Origin: Pseudomonas sp. LFM046
GTDB lineage: Bacteria > Pseudomonadota > Gammaproteobacteria > Pseudomonadales > Pseudomonadaceae
Reading direction: 5' to 3'
Assembly (NCBI RefSeq): GCF_000949385.2
Contig: NZ_JYKO02000001.1
Coordinates: 4,102,770-4,166,769 of the forward strand
Length of the DNA: 64,000 nucleotides
The notes under the pieces: generated by a model
Told to the model about the DNA's origin: nothing
Seen by the model: only the letters and a program-made list of their open reading frames with translations
Database searches by the model: none
Translations under genes and position numbers: made by a program
Shown here: positions 1-10,600 of the stretch, piece by piece
Layout: each line of letters starts with the position of its first letter
Numbering within the stretch: the first letter of the stretch is position 1

Positions 1-3000
1 GTGTAGTTGGCGCGGTCGCCACCGAACACCGCCGTATCCACACTGTCATCGGTGTCGAGGATCTCGCGGACGATGCTCAGCTGGCTCGGGTTGATCTCGC
101 CGGAGAGCATGCGCGGAATCAGCTCCTGGATGCTCTGCACGGTCGTTACATTGGGGTTGCCGGTGACCTGCACGCGCACGTTGAGCCAGCGGTCGCCGTC
201 GATCAGGTCGTTGCCGCCACGGCCTTCGATGATGTCGCTGCCCGCACCGCCCAGCAGGATATTGCCGGCGCTGAAGGACACCACGCCAGGCCCGAAGGCA
301 TCGTCGAACAGGTCCTGCAGTCCGTTGATCAGGGCGATGTTGGTCAGGGTGCTGCCGAGTTCGCCATCGGTGGGGATGGTGGTGGCATCGGAGTGGTCGC
401 CCTTGAGGATGTCGCTGAACGAAGAACCGGAAAGCCCTTCGACTTCCGCGAAGCGGTCGAGCAGGCCGGCATTGGAGGCCGGGACCGGCGGTTCCACCAG
501 ATCGTTGACCAGCAGGTCGACATTGACGCCACGCGGATCGCCACGGTAAGTGGCCCAGTCCCAACCGGACATGCCGTCGAAGTGGTCGGAACCTTCGGAG
601 CCGACCATGATGTCGTCGCCGCCCTCGCCCATCACCTCGTCGAAGCCACCGCCACCGACGAAGACGTCGTTACCGGGCACCTCGTCGCGGGAGAACGGTG
701 AGAAGTTGTCGCCGGGGGCACCGTCCTGGGTGCCGATCTCGATCCAGTCGTCGCCTTCGTTGCCCGCGGTCTGCAGGTTGCCCTTGGCGCCGTAGATGAA
801 GTCATTGCCGGTACCGCCAAAGGTTTCCGACACGTCTTCGCCGGTGATGATGAAGTCACTGCCGCCACCACCGAGGATCAGGTTGAAGCCGTTGCCGCCG
901 TGGATGACGTCGTTGCCCTCGCCACCCTTGATGTTATCGTCGCCACCCCAGTCGGTAATGATGTCGTCACCCGCGCCGCCATCGAGGTTATCGACGCCGT
1001 CGCCGCCTTCCAGGCGGTCATTGCCGGCATCGCCCCAGAGGGTGTCATCGCCGATGCTGGCGATCAGGATGTCGTTGCCGTCCGTGCCGCCGAGCACCAC
1101 ATGATCCACGCCGGTGTAGCGCAGGTAGTTGGTATCGGGCCCGGCGGTGTCCGGGTTGTCACGGATTACCAGCCCCAGCAGCGGGTTGTCGCCCAGCGGG
1201 TCGGAGTTGCCGGCAATGCCGTCCGTCCCTACCACATCGTCGGCGGTTCCCTGGATACCATCGGCGCCCGCCTCGTTCAGGCCGGTGTGCTGCGCCAGTT
1301 GATTGACTTCGAGAATCCACGCCGGGGTGGAGAAGATGTCCGCCGGCAGCCGGGTGATGTCGGTGTTCTCCATCACCATCTTGGCGAAGGAGTTGTTCTC
1401 CATCTCGGTGAGGAAGTTCAGCCCTGCCAGGCGACTCAAGTAATAGAAGCGGTCGCCGTTCTGCAGCGCCTCCATCTGGGTCTCGAAGACGAAGTTGAAG
1501 GTGGAGCCAAGCAGGCCGCCGAACGGCATCTGCTGCTCGGCCAGGCCGCCGATCCAGAAGTCCACCAGATCCAGGCCGGTGGTGGTCACGCCGTTGGCGC
1601 CATTGGCCCAGGCCCCTGTGCTGTTCAGGAAGTCCAGTCGGTCGATGGGAACATTGGCCCCCGTGCCGAGGACAATTGCCATCGCCGCAGCGCGCTTGGC
1701 TTCCAGGCTCGTCGCCCCGGTGATCGTGGAGTGAGTCCCGTAAGCGGCGATGAAATTGATCAGGGACGTTTCATGCTTGAGGTTGTCCATGAAATCGACC
1801 CAGCTGGTGTAGGCCGCCAACTGGCTGTCGCCGGTCATCGCGTGGAACTCGCGGCGCGCGGCGTTCAGTGACGGAATACCGGTGTCGCGGCCACGGGCGA
1901 TGTTGATGGTGGCCAGGTCCAGTGGCAAGCCCAGCAGGTTGTTGCGCAAGGCTTCGGTTACGAACTCGTCGACCTCGTTGCCTTCCTGGCGGGTGGTACC
2001 GCGGATGATGGCCCCGGCCGCCGCTTCAGGCGTCGCGCCGCTGCCGGCGAATGCCAGCGGATTGAGGAAGGCAGTAATCAGGCCGATCTCGCTGCTGGCG
2101 AAATTCGGGTCGAGCCGGTCGATGGTCTCGGTCAGCATGGAGTGACCGAAGCGATAAACCGTGTGGGCGAACTCGGCGACGATGGCCGGGTTGATGGTGG
2201 CGTCGAAGCCGTTGGGCGCCAGGAATGCGTCGACGGCGGGCTGCACCTTGCGGGCGAACTCTTCGAACACGAGGTGCTGGTACTGCATCTCGGTACCGAA
2301 CTTGGCGGCCTGGAACAGACGCTCGCCGTTCCAGTTCAGCCCATCCGGGGTCGCTGGCACGGCAGCCACCGGCGTCAGCAACCACTGGTTGAGGAAAGCC
2401 AGGTCGCCGGAGGCCAGGATCACTTCCTTGGTGTGTTCGACCAGGCGGTTGTGCTCGGAGTGGAACACATGGTGAACGGCGGTCAGGCCGATGTTTTCGT
2501 TGGCGCGGCCATCGCCGGCCATGTAGTGGGCGTCCAGCAGCTCGTTGTCGTAGGTGGCCGAATTCCCGTCATCCACCCCGGCCACTGCGTCGGCATCGAC
2601 GCCCAGCAAGGCGCCGGTCTGGCTGTTGAATGGATTGGCGCTATGGGCGATGTCATCGAGGAAGGCATGGCCGGTGCGGATCGCGCCCACCAGGCTGATG
2701 GGTGCCGCTGGGTTGCCCTCGACCAGCACATTGCCGGGGAAGACCACTTGCGGGAATCCGTTCGGCCCCTTGATGAAATTGCCGTAGGCATCGGTGGCCA
2801 GCAGCGGGACGCTACCCACGTCGGCGTCGGTCAGGTCGATGCCGAGGATGTCGCGGGCCTGCGCCTTGACCACCGCCCAGGTCGCCATGCCACCCAACTC
2901 GACGTCGTCCGCCGTACCGAATCTGAGGTCTGCGCCCAGGTCACGATTGGTAATCAGCCGGCCGGTGGACACCGGGTCACCATCGGCATTCAGCTCGTAG

Positions 3001-3800
3001 GCACGCAGGAACACCTGGTGGGACGGGTGCGAGCTGTAGGTCTGATTCTGGTCGACGAAGGGCGAGGTGGTGTTCTGGGTTTCCTGGGTGTCATCGGCGG
3101 TGCCCAGCACGCCATCGGCTCCAGGACCGGCGAACTGGGTGGCGCGGGTCAGGACCAGGAAGTTGGTCTGGCTGCCCGGGACGAACAGCGGGTCGTCTTC
3201 CTGCAGCGGAATGAAGACAATCTCGTTGCCTCCCTTTGTAACCAGGTCCAGGCCATGGTCGAAGAATTGGCCGAAGAAGGTGAACCAGGTGTTGAAGGGG
3301 GCGGAAAGCCCTGCGTCCGGAGCGGTGTTGGGAGCAAACAGCGGCTGCCCGGCGGGGACCGGAACCCCGGCGAGGTCGAGCAGCGTGCCGACCGGGAATG
3401 GAACACCGCCAGGATCCAGTTGCGTGCCATCGGCCAGGACGCCGAAGCCGGCATCGACGAAGGTCTGGACCGCCGCCGGGTTGCTGATGGTCTGATCAAC
3501 GATCAGGTTGCTGATGATCCGCGGCTGGGAGTCGACCACCGTACCGCTGCCCAGGTAGGAGGTGCCGTCTTCTCCCGGACGGAATACCGGTTCCAGCATG
3601 CGCGGGAAGAGTTCGTCGGCAGCGCCGACGGTTTCCTGCCCGCCCAGCAGATGGTTGAAGGAGCCGTCCACCGTGCGCAGGCCCCAGGGCACTTGCGAGT
3701 TGGGCACAAGAGACGTCAGTTCGATGCCGGCCGCGTGGGCCTCGGCGATCAGGATCTGCTGGAGAATGAACTCGAGGTCAGACTTGATGAAGTTGGCCAT
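1..3800 (-). CDS. Giant animal-type heme peroxidase / RTX protein, 5' part only (runs off left edge)
   Basis: The frame is open from an ATG at 3800 to the window edge, about 1266 codons. A GAGGT Shine-Dalgarno lies about 10 nt upstream of the ATG. The N terminus (MANFIKSDLEFILQQILIAE) matches the other two giants. One animal heme peroxidase module is visible: distal FGQFFDHGLD with Asp181/His182, GDGRANEN with the catalytic Arg at about 432, and YRFGHSML with proximal His at about 553. Then come GGxGxDxx RTX nonapeptides (about residues 940-1010) and the start of the region that follows each module in the paralogs. By analogy it is a type-I-secreted, calcium-dependent extracellular peroxidase; the C terminus and any second module lie outside the window. 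Its leader carries a small ORF and a promoter shared with the third giant. Substrate unknown; Mn(II) or halide oxidation is conceivable from MopA/PehA-type relatives. Confidence 0.9.
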   Translation of the reverse strand, partial: MANFIKSDLEFILQQILIAEAHAAGIELTSLVPNSQVPWGLRTVDGSFNHLLGGQETVGAADELFPRMLEPVFRPGEDGTSYLGSGTVVDSQPRIISNLIVDQTISNPAAVQTFVDAGFGVLADGTQLDPGGVPFPVGTLLDLAGVPVPAGQPLFAPNTAPDAGLSAPFNTWFTFFGQFFDHGLDLVTKGGNEIVFIPLQEDDPLFVPGSQTNFLVLTRATQFAGPGADGVLGTADDTQETQNTTSPFVDQNQTYSSHPSHQVFLRAYELNADGDPVSTGRLITNRDLGADLRFGTADDVELGGMATWAVVKAQARDILGIDLTDADVGSVPLLATDAYGNFIKGPNGFPQVVFPGNVLVEGNPAAPISLVGAIRTGHAFLDDIAHSANPFNSQTGALLGVDADAVAGVDDGNSATYDNELLDAHYMAGDGRANENIGLTAVHHVFHSEHNRLVEHTKEVILASGDLAFLNQWLLTPVAAVPATPDGLNWNGERLFQAAKFGTEMQYQHLVFEEFARKVQPAVDAFLAPNGFDATINPAIVAEFAHTVYRFGHSMLTETIDRLDPNFASSEIGLITAFLNPLAFAGSGATPEAAAGAIIRGTTRQEGNEVDEFVTEALRNNLLGLPLDLATINIARGRDTGIPSLNAARREFHAMTGDSQLAAYTSWVDFMDNLKHETSLINFIAAYGTHSTITGATSLEAKRAAAMAIVLGTGANVPIDRLDFLNSTGAWANGANGVTTTGLDLVDFWIGGLAEQQMPFGGLLGSTFNFVFETQMEALQNGDRFYYLSRLAGLNFLTEMENNSFAKMVMENTDITRLPADIFSTPAWILEVNQLAQHTGLNEAGADGIQGTADDVVGTDGIAGNSDPLGDNPLLGLVIRDNPDTAGPDTNYLRYTGVDHVVLGGTDGNDILIASIGDDTLWGDAGNDRLEGGDGVDNLDGGAGDDIITDWGGDDNIKGGEGNDVIHGGNGFNLILGGGGSDFIITGEDVSETFGGTGNDFIYGAKGNLQTAGNEGDDWIEIGTQDGAPGDNFSPFSRDEVPGNDVFVGGGGFDEVMGEGGDDIMVGSEGSDHFDGMSGWDWATYRGDPRGVNVDLLVNDLVEPPVPASNAGLLDRFAEVEGLSGSSFSDILKGDHSDATTIPTDGELGSTLTNIALINGLQDLFDDAFGPGVVSFSAGNILLGGAGSDIIEGRGGNDLIDGDRWLNVRVQVTGNPNVTTVQSIQELIPRMLSGEINPSQLSIVREILDTDDSVDTAVFGGDRANY

Positions 3801-3836
3801 GTTGTTTACCTCAATCCGACAGCAATAAGTCAGGCC

Positions 3837-3862
3837 GAATCGCGCCCGCGCGGGTGCGATTC
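3837..3862. repeat. Inverted repeat in the 5' leader of the first giant gene
   Basis: GAATCGC and GCGATTC arms (7 bp) flank a CCCGC/GCGGG core, giving a near-continuous 12-bp GC-rich stem. It sits about 36 nt upstream of the giant's ATG. It could be a translational-control or attenuation hairpin, but no T-tract follows it on the minus strand, so it is not a standard terminator. Confidence 0.5.
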
Positions 3863-3999
3863 CACGTTTCGTCGAAGGAAAGCGATCAAGCCGGGCAAAT
3901 CGCAGTCGCGGCCGAACCCGCCAAGCCTTGGTAGTGGCTCAGTTCCGACTGAATGGATTTGTCCCTGTCAGCGGCCGTCGTCGAAGGCGGCGCGTAAGC

Positions 4000-4092
4000 T
4001 CAGGCGTGAGGTGGTCCGTGGAAACGGACGCGGGGGGCGGCACAGGTCGATGGGCCGTTCGGCCCACCGGGCGAGACTGAATCGATGCTCAT
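4000..4092 (-). CDS. Leader small ORF (30 aa) ahead of first giant peroxidase gene
   Basis: The ORF runs from ATG at 4092 to TGA at 4000, 30 codons, with GGGAG about 12 nt upstream of the ATG. The peptide begins MSIDSVSPGGPNGP and ends RFHGPPHA. The ORF at 28923-29009, in the same place before the third giant, also begins MS, also ends in HGPP plus one residue, and shares the GCTAGGGAG block upstream. The peptide has no signal sequence or membrane segment. Conservation of position, ribosome site and C-terminal HGPP at two loci argues for real translation. It may be a regulatory leader peptide, since Pro-Pro motifs can stall ribosomes, or a tiny functional peptide. No known family recognised. 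Confidence 0.55.
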   Translation of the reverse strand: MSIDSVSPGGPNGPSTCAAPRVRFHGPPHA

Positions 4093-4188
4093 TGCGGTGT
4101 TCTCCCTAGCACTCTTGTGGCCGGCGCCGCAGCTGCGTCCCTCAACGCCCCTGCGTGCCAAATAACAGTCATGCTCGTTCACACCCTG

Positions 4189-4217
4189 ACTAAAGTTCCG
4201 GGCCCATGCACTGTCAA
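4189..4217 (-). promoter_or_regulatory. Sigma-70-like promoter of first giant gene
   Basis: On the minus strand, TTGACA (4217-4212), a 17-nt spacer and TTTAGT (4194-4189) are followed by CAGG. The same boxes, spacer length and downstream CAGG occur at 29104-29132 before the third giant. In both, the -10 box lies exactly 389 nt from the giant's ATG. The upstream flank is AT-rich. Confidence 0.65.
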
Positions 4218-4563
4218 TAAACTGTCGCAATGTATTTCCATATGTAAAATGCAATTAAGCTATTGAATTAACTGGATTAAATGCAAAAACCACCTCCCTT
4301 GAATCGCACGGCAGGCCATAGCACCCTTCCAGCACACCTGGCACGCCTGTTCGGACACAGCTGAAAGCACCGTCCTAGAGCGGCTGAAGCCCATCTCCCC
4401 ACTCATCAGCGGAATACAACCGTTGACGCTAATGGGAAATCCATGCATTTCGGCGGCACCTTTCTTGCTTGGAATCTGACGTGGCGCGGCAATGCGCGGT
4501 CCGCGACCCGAACCGGCCGAAATCCAGACAGTGATCGATTCCCGGGAAGGTTCTGCAGGCAGC
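4218..4563. other. Intergenic stretch without a convincing gene
   Basis: This lies between the promoter of the first giant and the terminator of the second. The part next to the promoter (about 4218-4285) is strikingly AT-rich for this genome and could be an UP element or nucleoid-protein site. The 110-codon minus ORF crossing it reads through the terminator hairpin and looks non-coding. Nothing else recognised. Confidence 0.5.
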
Positions 4564-4601
4564 AAAAAGGGGTGAAGCGCCAGGCGCTCCACCCCTTTTT
4601 T
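4564..4601 (-). terminator. Intrinsic terminator downstream of second giant gene
   Basis: A 13-bp stem (GGGGTGAAGCGCC with its near-perfect complement, one A-C mismatch, 2-nt loop) is flanked by A5 on the left and T6 on the right. It can therefore end transcription in either direction. It lies 30 nt past the stop codon at 4631. Confidence 0.85.
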
Positions 4602-4630
4602 CGTTACCGCAGACTACTGGCGGCGCCTCC

Positions 4631-7600
4631 TCAGGTCGCCAGGATGAAGTCCGCCTGAGTCACGGTGGTGGCATCGGCCACACCCACCAGAACGATATGG
4701 TTCGCGCCGATGGTGACCTGAGTGTTCGCTCCCTGGTCGACGATGCTGACGCTGGCAACAAAGTTGGCGGCGGTGATCCCCAAGCCGGAGATGTCCATCA
4801 GGTCCTGACCGCCTGCGGGGTTGGCATCGAACCCCGCTATACGGTCGAGACCGAATCCGGCCGCCGCGAATCGGAATACATCGTTACCCAGTCCTCCGTT
4901 CATGACGTCGTTGCCGGCACCCCCTTCCAGGTGGTCGTTTCCGGCGCCACCGTTCAGAGTGTCGTTCCCAGCTCCGCCGTTCAGGGTGTCGTTGCCCACC
5001 CCCCCTGTGAGGGTATTGGCCAGCCCGTTGCCGGTGCCGTTGAAGTTGCCACTGCCTCCGTAGTTCAGGTTCTCCAGGTTGGCGCCCAGGGTGTAGCTCG
5101 CCAGCGAGGTCCAGACCGTATCCGTACCCGCACCGGCCAACTCGACCACCACATCGCCCGCATCGGTGACCTCGTAGGTATCGTTCCCCGCACCACCGCG
5201 CATGGTGTCCGCGCCGCCCTTGCCCATCAGCACGTCGTTACCCTTCCCACCGCCCATCTGGTTGTCCAACGCGTTGCCAGTGCCGGTGAAATTACCGGTG
5301 CCGCCGTAGTTCAGGTTCTCCAGGTTGGCGCCTAGCGTGTAGTTCGCCAGCGAGGTCCAGACCGTATCCGTACCCGCACCGGCCGACTCGACCACCACAT
5401 CGCCCGCATCGGTGACCTCGTAGGTATCGTTCCCCGCACCACCGCTCATGGTGTCCGCACCGCCCTTGCCCATCAGCACGTCGTTACCCACGCCCCCGCT
5501 CATATGGTTGGCCAGCGCGTTGCCAGTGCCGGTGAAGTTACCGGTGCCGCCGTAGCTCAGGTTCTCCAGGTTGGCGCCCAGGGTGTAGCTCGCCAGCGAG
5601 GTCCAGACCGTGTCCGTACCCGCACCACCCGACTCGACCACCACATCGCCCGCCTCGGTGACCTCGTAGGTATCGTTCCCCGCACCACCGCGCATGGTGT
5701 CCGCACCGCCCTTGCCCATCAGCACGTCGTCACCCACACCGCCCACCAACAGGTTGGCCAGCGCGTTGCCAGTACCCACGAAGTTGCCGGTGCCATCGTA
5801 GAGCAGGTTCTCGACGTTGGCGCCCAGGGTGTAGCTCCCCAGCGAGGTCCGGACCGTATCCGTACCGCCGCCAGCCAGCTCGACCACCACGTCCCCAGCC
5901 TCGCGCACGTCATAGGTATCGTTGCCCGCACCACCGGTCATCACGTCGTTGCCCGCCCCCCCGATCAGCGTGTCATTCCCGCCATCACCGTTGAGGATGT
6001 CGTTGCCGGCCAGGCCGTTGAGGATGTCGCTGCCAGCGCCGCCATTGGCAATGTCATCCCCTGCGGTGCCGAGGAAGTTGTCCACCCCGGGGCCACCGTT
6101 GAACAGGTCGCCGACCACCCCCGTGGACGCAGAGATGACCTGTTCGAGCGTGCCGAGATCATCGACGTAGCTCACCACCACCCGCATCAGCTGACCGACC
6201 TGTGCCTGGGTGGGCGTGAAGGCCGGGCCCGTCGCGCCAGCGATATTAGTGAAGACCGCCCCCGTCCCGGCCTGCCACTGGAAGCTGAATACCGAGGTCG
6301 TGGTGCCATTGGCATCGGTAAACGCATTGGTCGCCGTCAGCGCCGAGCCTTCCGTCGGCGTCGTATCACTGATCAGCACGGTTCCGACGGGTAGCACGTT
6401 CACGGTGCCCGTACCGGCCGCTGTAATCGGTGCGGTCGGTGCCGAGAACACCTCTTCCAAAACGCCGTTCTGGTCCTTGTAGACCGCCCGTACGCGCAGG
6501 GCGAGACCCGTCGCCACCACCAGCTCCGGCACAGCCGGTACGGCACCGATGAGTGTGGCCGGCGGGGCGACCCTGAGTTCCGAGCCCACCACGGCCGTGG
6601 TGCCTTCCGCCCGCGCGACCTCACCGGCGGCGAAGAAGGTGATGTCTTCAAACACCCCGGACCCCGGACGCGCCTCGAACTGCCAGAAGTAGCTGATCGG
6701 TCCGGTGATCGCGCCGCCGGTGGCGGTATTGTCGGGGTCGGTAATCCCAGCGGCCGATACCGTCAGCAGCTGGTCGACCGCCGGGGTGGTATCGTCTATC
6801 GTCAACGCGCCGACCGGCGCCGCGTTCACACCGCCGAGCACGACCGCCTGATCGGCGAACTGCAGCCGCTCGATATTGGTGAGGGTGTCGGTGCCGTCCC
6901 TGCCGGCGACGCTGTCGACGACCGTGAAGGTGCCGTTGGCATTCTGGGTAACGCTGTAGTCGGCCAGGTTGCCGGAGAAGAGCGCCGTGTCGAAGTTGGG
7001 GCCGGCGGCCGTCAGGATTTCACGGACGATCTTCAGCTGCCCAGGGTTGTAGGTGCCGTTCAGCATCAGCGGGGCCAGCGCCGTCATGTTGGCGAAGCTG
7101 GCGATTTCCGGGCCTGTGCCATCGATATTCTGCCGCACGCTGATGCGCACGTTCAGCCACTTGTCGCCGTCGATCAGGTCGTCGCCGCCACGGCCCTCGA
7201 TGATGTCGCTGCCCGCACCACCCAGGATGATGTTGCCGCCGTCGAAGCGATCGTCTGCGGTCCCCAGGATGCCATCGGCGCCGGCTCCCGCCGCGCCCAC
7301 GAAATCTCGCAGACCACTGATGAGGTCGAAGTTGGTGAGGATGCTGCCCTTGGCGCCGGCCACGGCGAGCAGGCCCGCGGTCGAGTCATCGCCGCTCAGG
7401 AAGTCCGCATGGGACGATCCAGACAGCCCTTCCACCAGGTCAAGCCGCGCCAGGATCGACGCCGTGGAACCGGGCACTTGCGGCTGGTCGAAGAAACGCA
7501 GCCTGGAGTTGAGGCCGATGGTCACACCGGCCGGGTCGTCCTTGTAGGTTGCCCAGTCGTAGCCGGAGAACCCGATGAAACGGTCCGCCTCGCTGGGGCT

Positions 7601-10600
7601 GCCGACCATGATGTCGTCGCCGCCTTCACCGTCGAAGTTGTCCGGCCCGCCATCCCCCATGAAGACGTCGTTGCCATTGATCGGGTCGTTGCCGAACGCG
7701 TCGAAGTTGTCGCCGGCAACACCGTCGGCGGAACCGCCCTGGATCCAGTCGTCCCCTTCCCCGCCCCTGGCGAATTCGTTCGCCTTGCTGCCGAGGATGA
7801 AGTCGTTGCCCAGCCCGCCGCTGGAGTCGGCCGCATCTTCACCGGTAATGATGAAGTCCTGGCCGGCCTGGCCGAGGATCAGGTTGAGCCCGTTGCCGCC
7901 CTGGATGACGTCGTTGCCGTCCTCGCCATGGATGACGTCGTCGCCGCCGATGTCGGTGATGATGTCGTCGCCGGTGCCGCCGAACAGCTGGTCGTTGCCG
8001 TAGCCGCCATCGATCCGGTCATTGCCGCCATCGCCGTAGACCGTGTCGTCGTCCGAATCACCGGCAATGATGATGTCATTGTTGGCCGTACCGCCAAGCA
8101 CCACCGTGTCCGCGCCCGTGTAGTGCAGGTAGTTCGTATCCAGCCCCGGAGTCGCCGGGTTGTCGCGAATCACCAGCGGTGTGAGGAAATCGGAGCGCGG
8201 CGAACCGATGGGATGGTTCGATGGACCGGTGGGGTCTGCGGTGACGGGCAGGTCGTCGGCCGTACCGACGATGCCGTCGGGGCCGGCCACCACGCTCGGG
8301 TTGTATTGGTGCACCTGGTCGACCTCGAGGATGTAGGCCGGCGTCAGGAAGACCCGTGCCGGAAGGTGCGTGGCATCGGTATTGGTCATGACCAGGTTGG
8401 CGAAGGTGTTGTTCTCCAGTTCCGCGCCAAAGTCCATCGAGGCGGTGCGCTCCAGATAGTAGAAGCGGTCGCCGTTCTGGAGTTTCTCCATCTGGTTCTC
8501 GAACACGAAGTTGAAGGTCGAGCCCAGCATCCCGCCGAACGGCATCTTCTCCTCGGCCAACCCGCCGATCCAGAAATCGACGTTATCCAGGCCGGTGATG
8601 GTGACGTCGTCCGCCGTGTGCAGGACGCCGTCCGCGCCGGCATTGCTGGCCCAAACCCCTGTGCTGTTCAGGAAGTCCACGCGATCCGCCGGTGCCGTGG
8701 CGCCACCCAACACAATGGCGGCGGCCGCGGCACGCTTGTCCGCCAGGGTCGTGGCGCCGGTGATGGTGTCGTGCGTGCCGTAGGCGGCGATGAAGTTGAT
8801 CAGCGATTCCGGGTGCTTCATATGCTGCACGAAATCCGCCCAGCTCGAGTACGGCTTGAGCTCCGCGTCGCCGGTGGCGCTGTAGAACTCCCGCCGGGCC
8901 GCGTTCAGCGACGGAATGCCGGTATCGCGACCGCGCGCCAGGTTGATGGAGGCCAGGTCCAGTGGCAGTCCGAGCAGGTTGTTGCGCAGGGCTTCGGTGA
9001 CGAACTCATCGATCTCGTTGCCCACCTGGCGGGTCACCCCGCGCACGATGGCACCGGCCGCTTGTTCCGGAGTGGGGCCACTGCCGGCGAATTCCAGCGG
9101 ATTGAGGAAGGCCTGGATCAGCCCGATGTCGCTCGAGGCGAAGTTCGGGTCCAGACGGTCGACCTGCTCCAGCAGCATCGAGTGCCCGAAGCGATACACC
9201 GTGTGCGCGAACTCGGCGACGATCGACGGATCGAGGTTGACGTCATACACCTGGGTCGGTGCGAAAAACGGGTCGACCATCGGCTGGATGGTCCGCGCGA
9301 ACTCCTCGAACACCAGGTGCTGGTACTGCATCTCGGTGCCGAACTTGGCCGCCTGGAACAGCCGCTCGCCATTCCAGTCGAGGGTCGAGGTATCGGCTGG
9401 AAGGGTCGTGACCGGGGTCAGCAGCCACTGGTTCAGGAACGACAGGTCACCGCTTGCCGCAGTCGCCAGGACCACCTCTTTGGTGTGGTCGACCAGGCGG
9501 TTGTGCTCATGGTGGAAGATCGAGTGGACGGTGGTCAGGCCGATGTTCTCGTTGACCCGACCGTCGCCGGCGATGTAGTGCGCGTCCAGCAGTTCGTTGT
9601 CGTAGAAGCCCGGCGCCGGTGTACCGCCGGCAACCGTGTCGGCATCGGGCAGCAGCGCGGCGCCGGTTTGCTCATTGATCGGAACGGCGGTATGGGCGAT
9701 GTCGTTGAGGAAGGCATGACCGGTGCGCACGGCATTGGTCAGGTCGACCGGCGCCAGCGGGTTGCCTTCCACCAGCACATCGTCAGCGGTCCCGGCAATG
9801 CCATCCGGCCCCACCATCACCACCTGCGGGAATCCGTTCGGGCCCTTGATGAAATTGCCGTAGGCGTCAGTGGCCAGCAGCGGCACATTGTTGAAGTCGG
9901 CATCGGTCAGGTTGATGCCGAGGATGTCATGGGCCTGCGCCTTGACCACCTTCCAGGTCGCCATGCCGCCAATTTCCACATCGTCGGCGGTACCGAAGTG
10001 GCCGTCGGCGCCCAGGTCGCGGTTGGTGATCAACTTGCCAGTGGCCACCGGGTCACCGGCAGCATTGAGCACGTAGGCACGCAGGAACACCTGGTGCGAC
10101 GGATGGGAGCTGTACGTCTGGTTCTGATCCACGAACGGTGAGGTGGTGTTGGTGTTCTCGTGGATGTCGTCGGCCGTGCCAAGCACACCGTCCGGGCCAG
10201 GCAGGTTGGTCGCCCGCGTCAGCACCATGAAGTTGGTCGGGCTGCCCGGTACGAACAGTGGATCGTCCGGCTGCAGCGGGATGAACACGGTGCCGCTGCC
10301 CCCCTTGGTCACCAGGTCCAGACCATGGTCGAAGAACTGGCCGAAGAAGGTCATCCACTGGTTGAACGGCGCGGTCAGGCCCGCATCGGGGCTCACGTTC
10401 GGATTGAAGAAGGTCTGGAACGTCGTGCCATCGGTACGGGTTCCGGTGACCACTTGGGCACCGACCTTCAACACGTCGTCAGCCGTACCGAGGATGCCAT
10501 CCAGGCCAGGATCGAAAGTGGCCGCGACCGCTGCCGGGTTGCTGGCGGTCTGATCGACGATCAGGTTGCTGATGGTGCGCGGCTGCGAATCGATCACCAG

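Noticed and set aside
4260-4592. 110-codon minus ORF between first and second giants
   Set aside because: It starts inside the terminator stem of the second giant and has no ribosome site or coherent composition.
5028-5945. 246-bp tandem repeats considered as a CRISPR-like or satellite array
   Set aside because: The repeats are in frame, encode RTX turns and lack spacer structure; they are protein-coding repeats.
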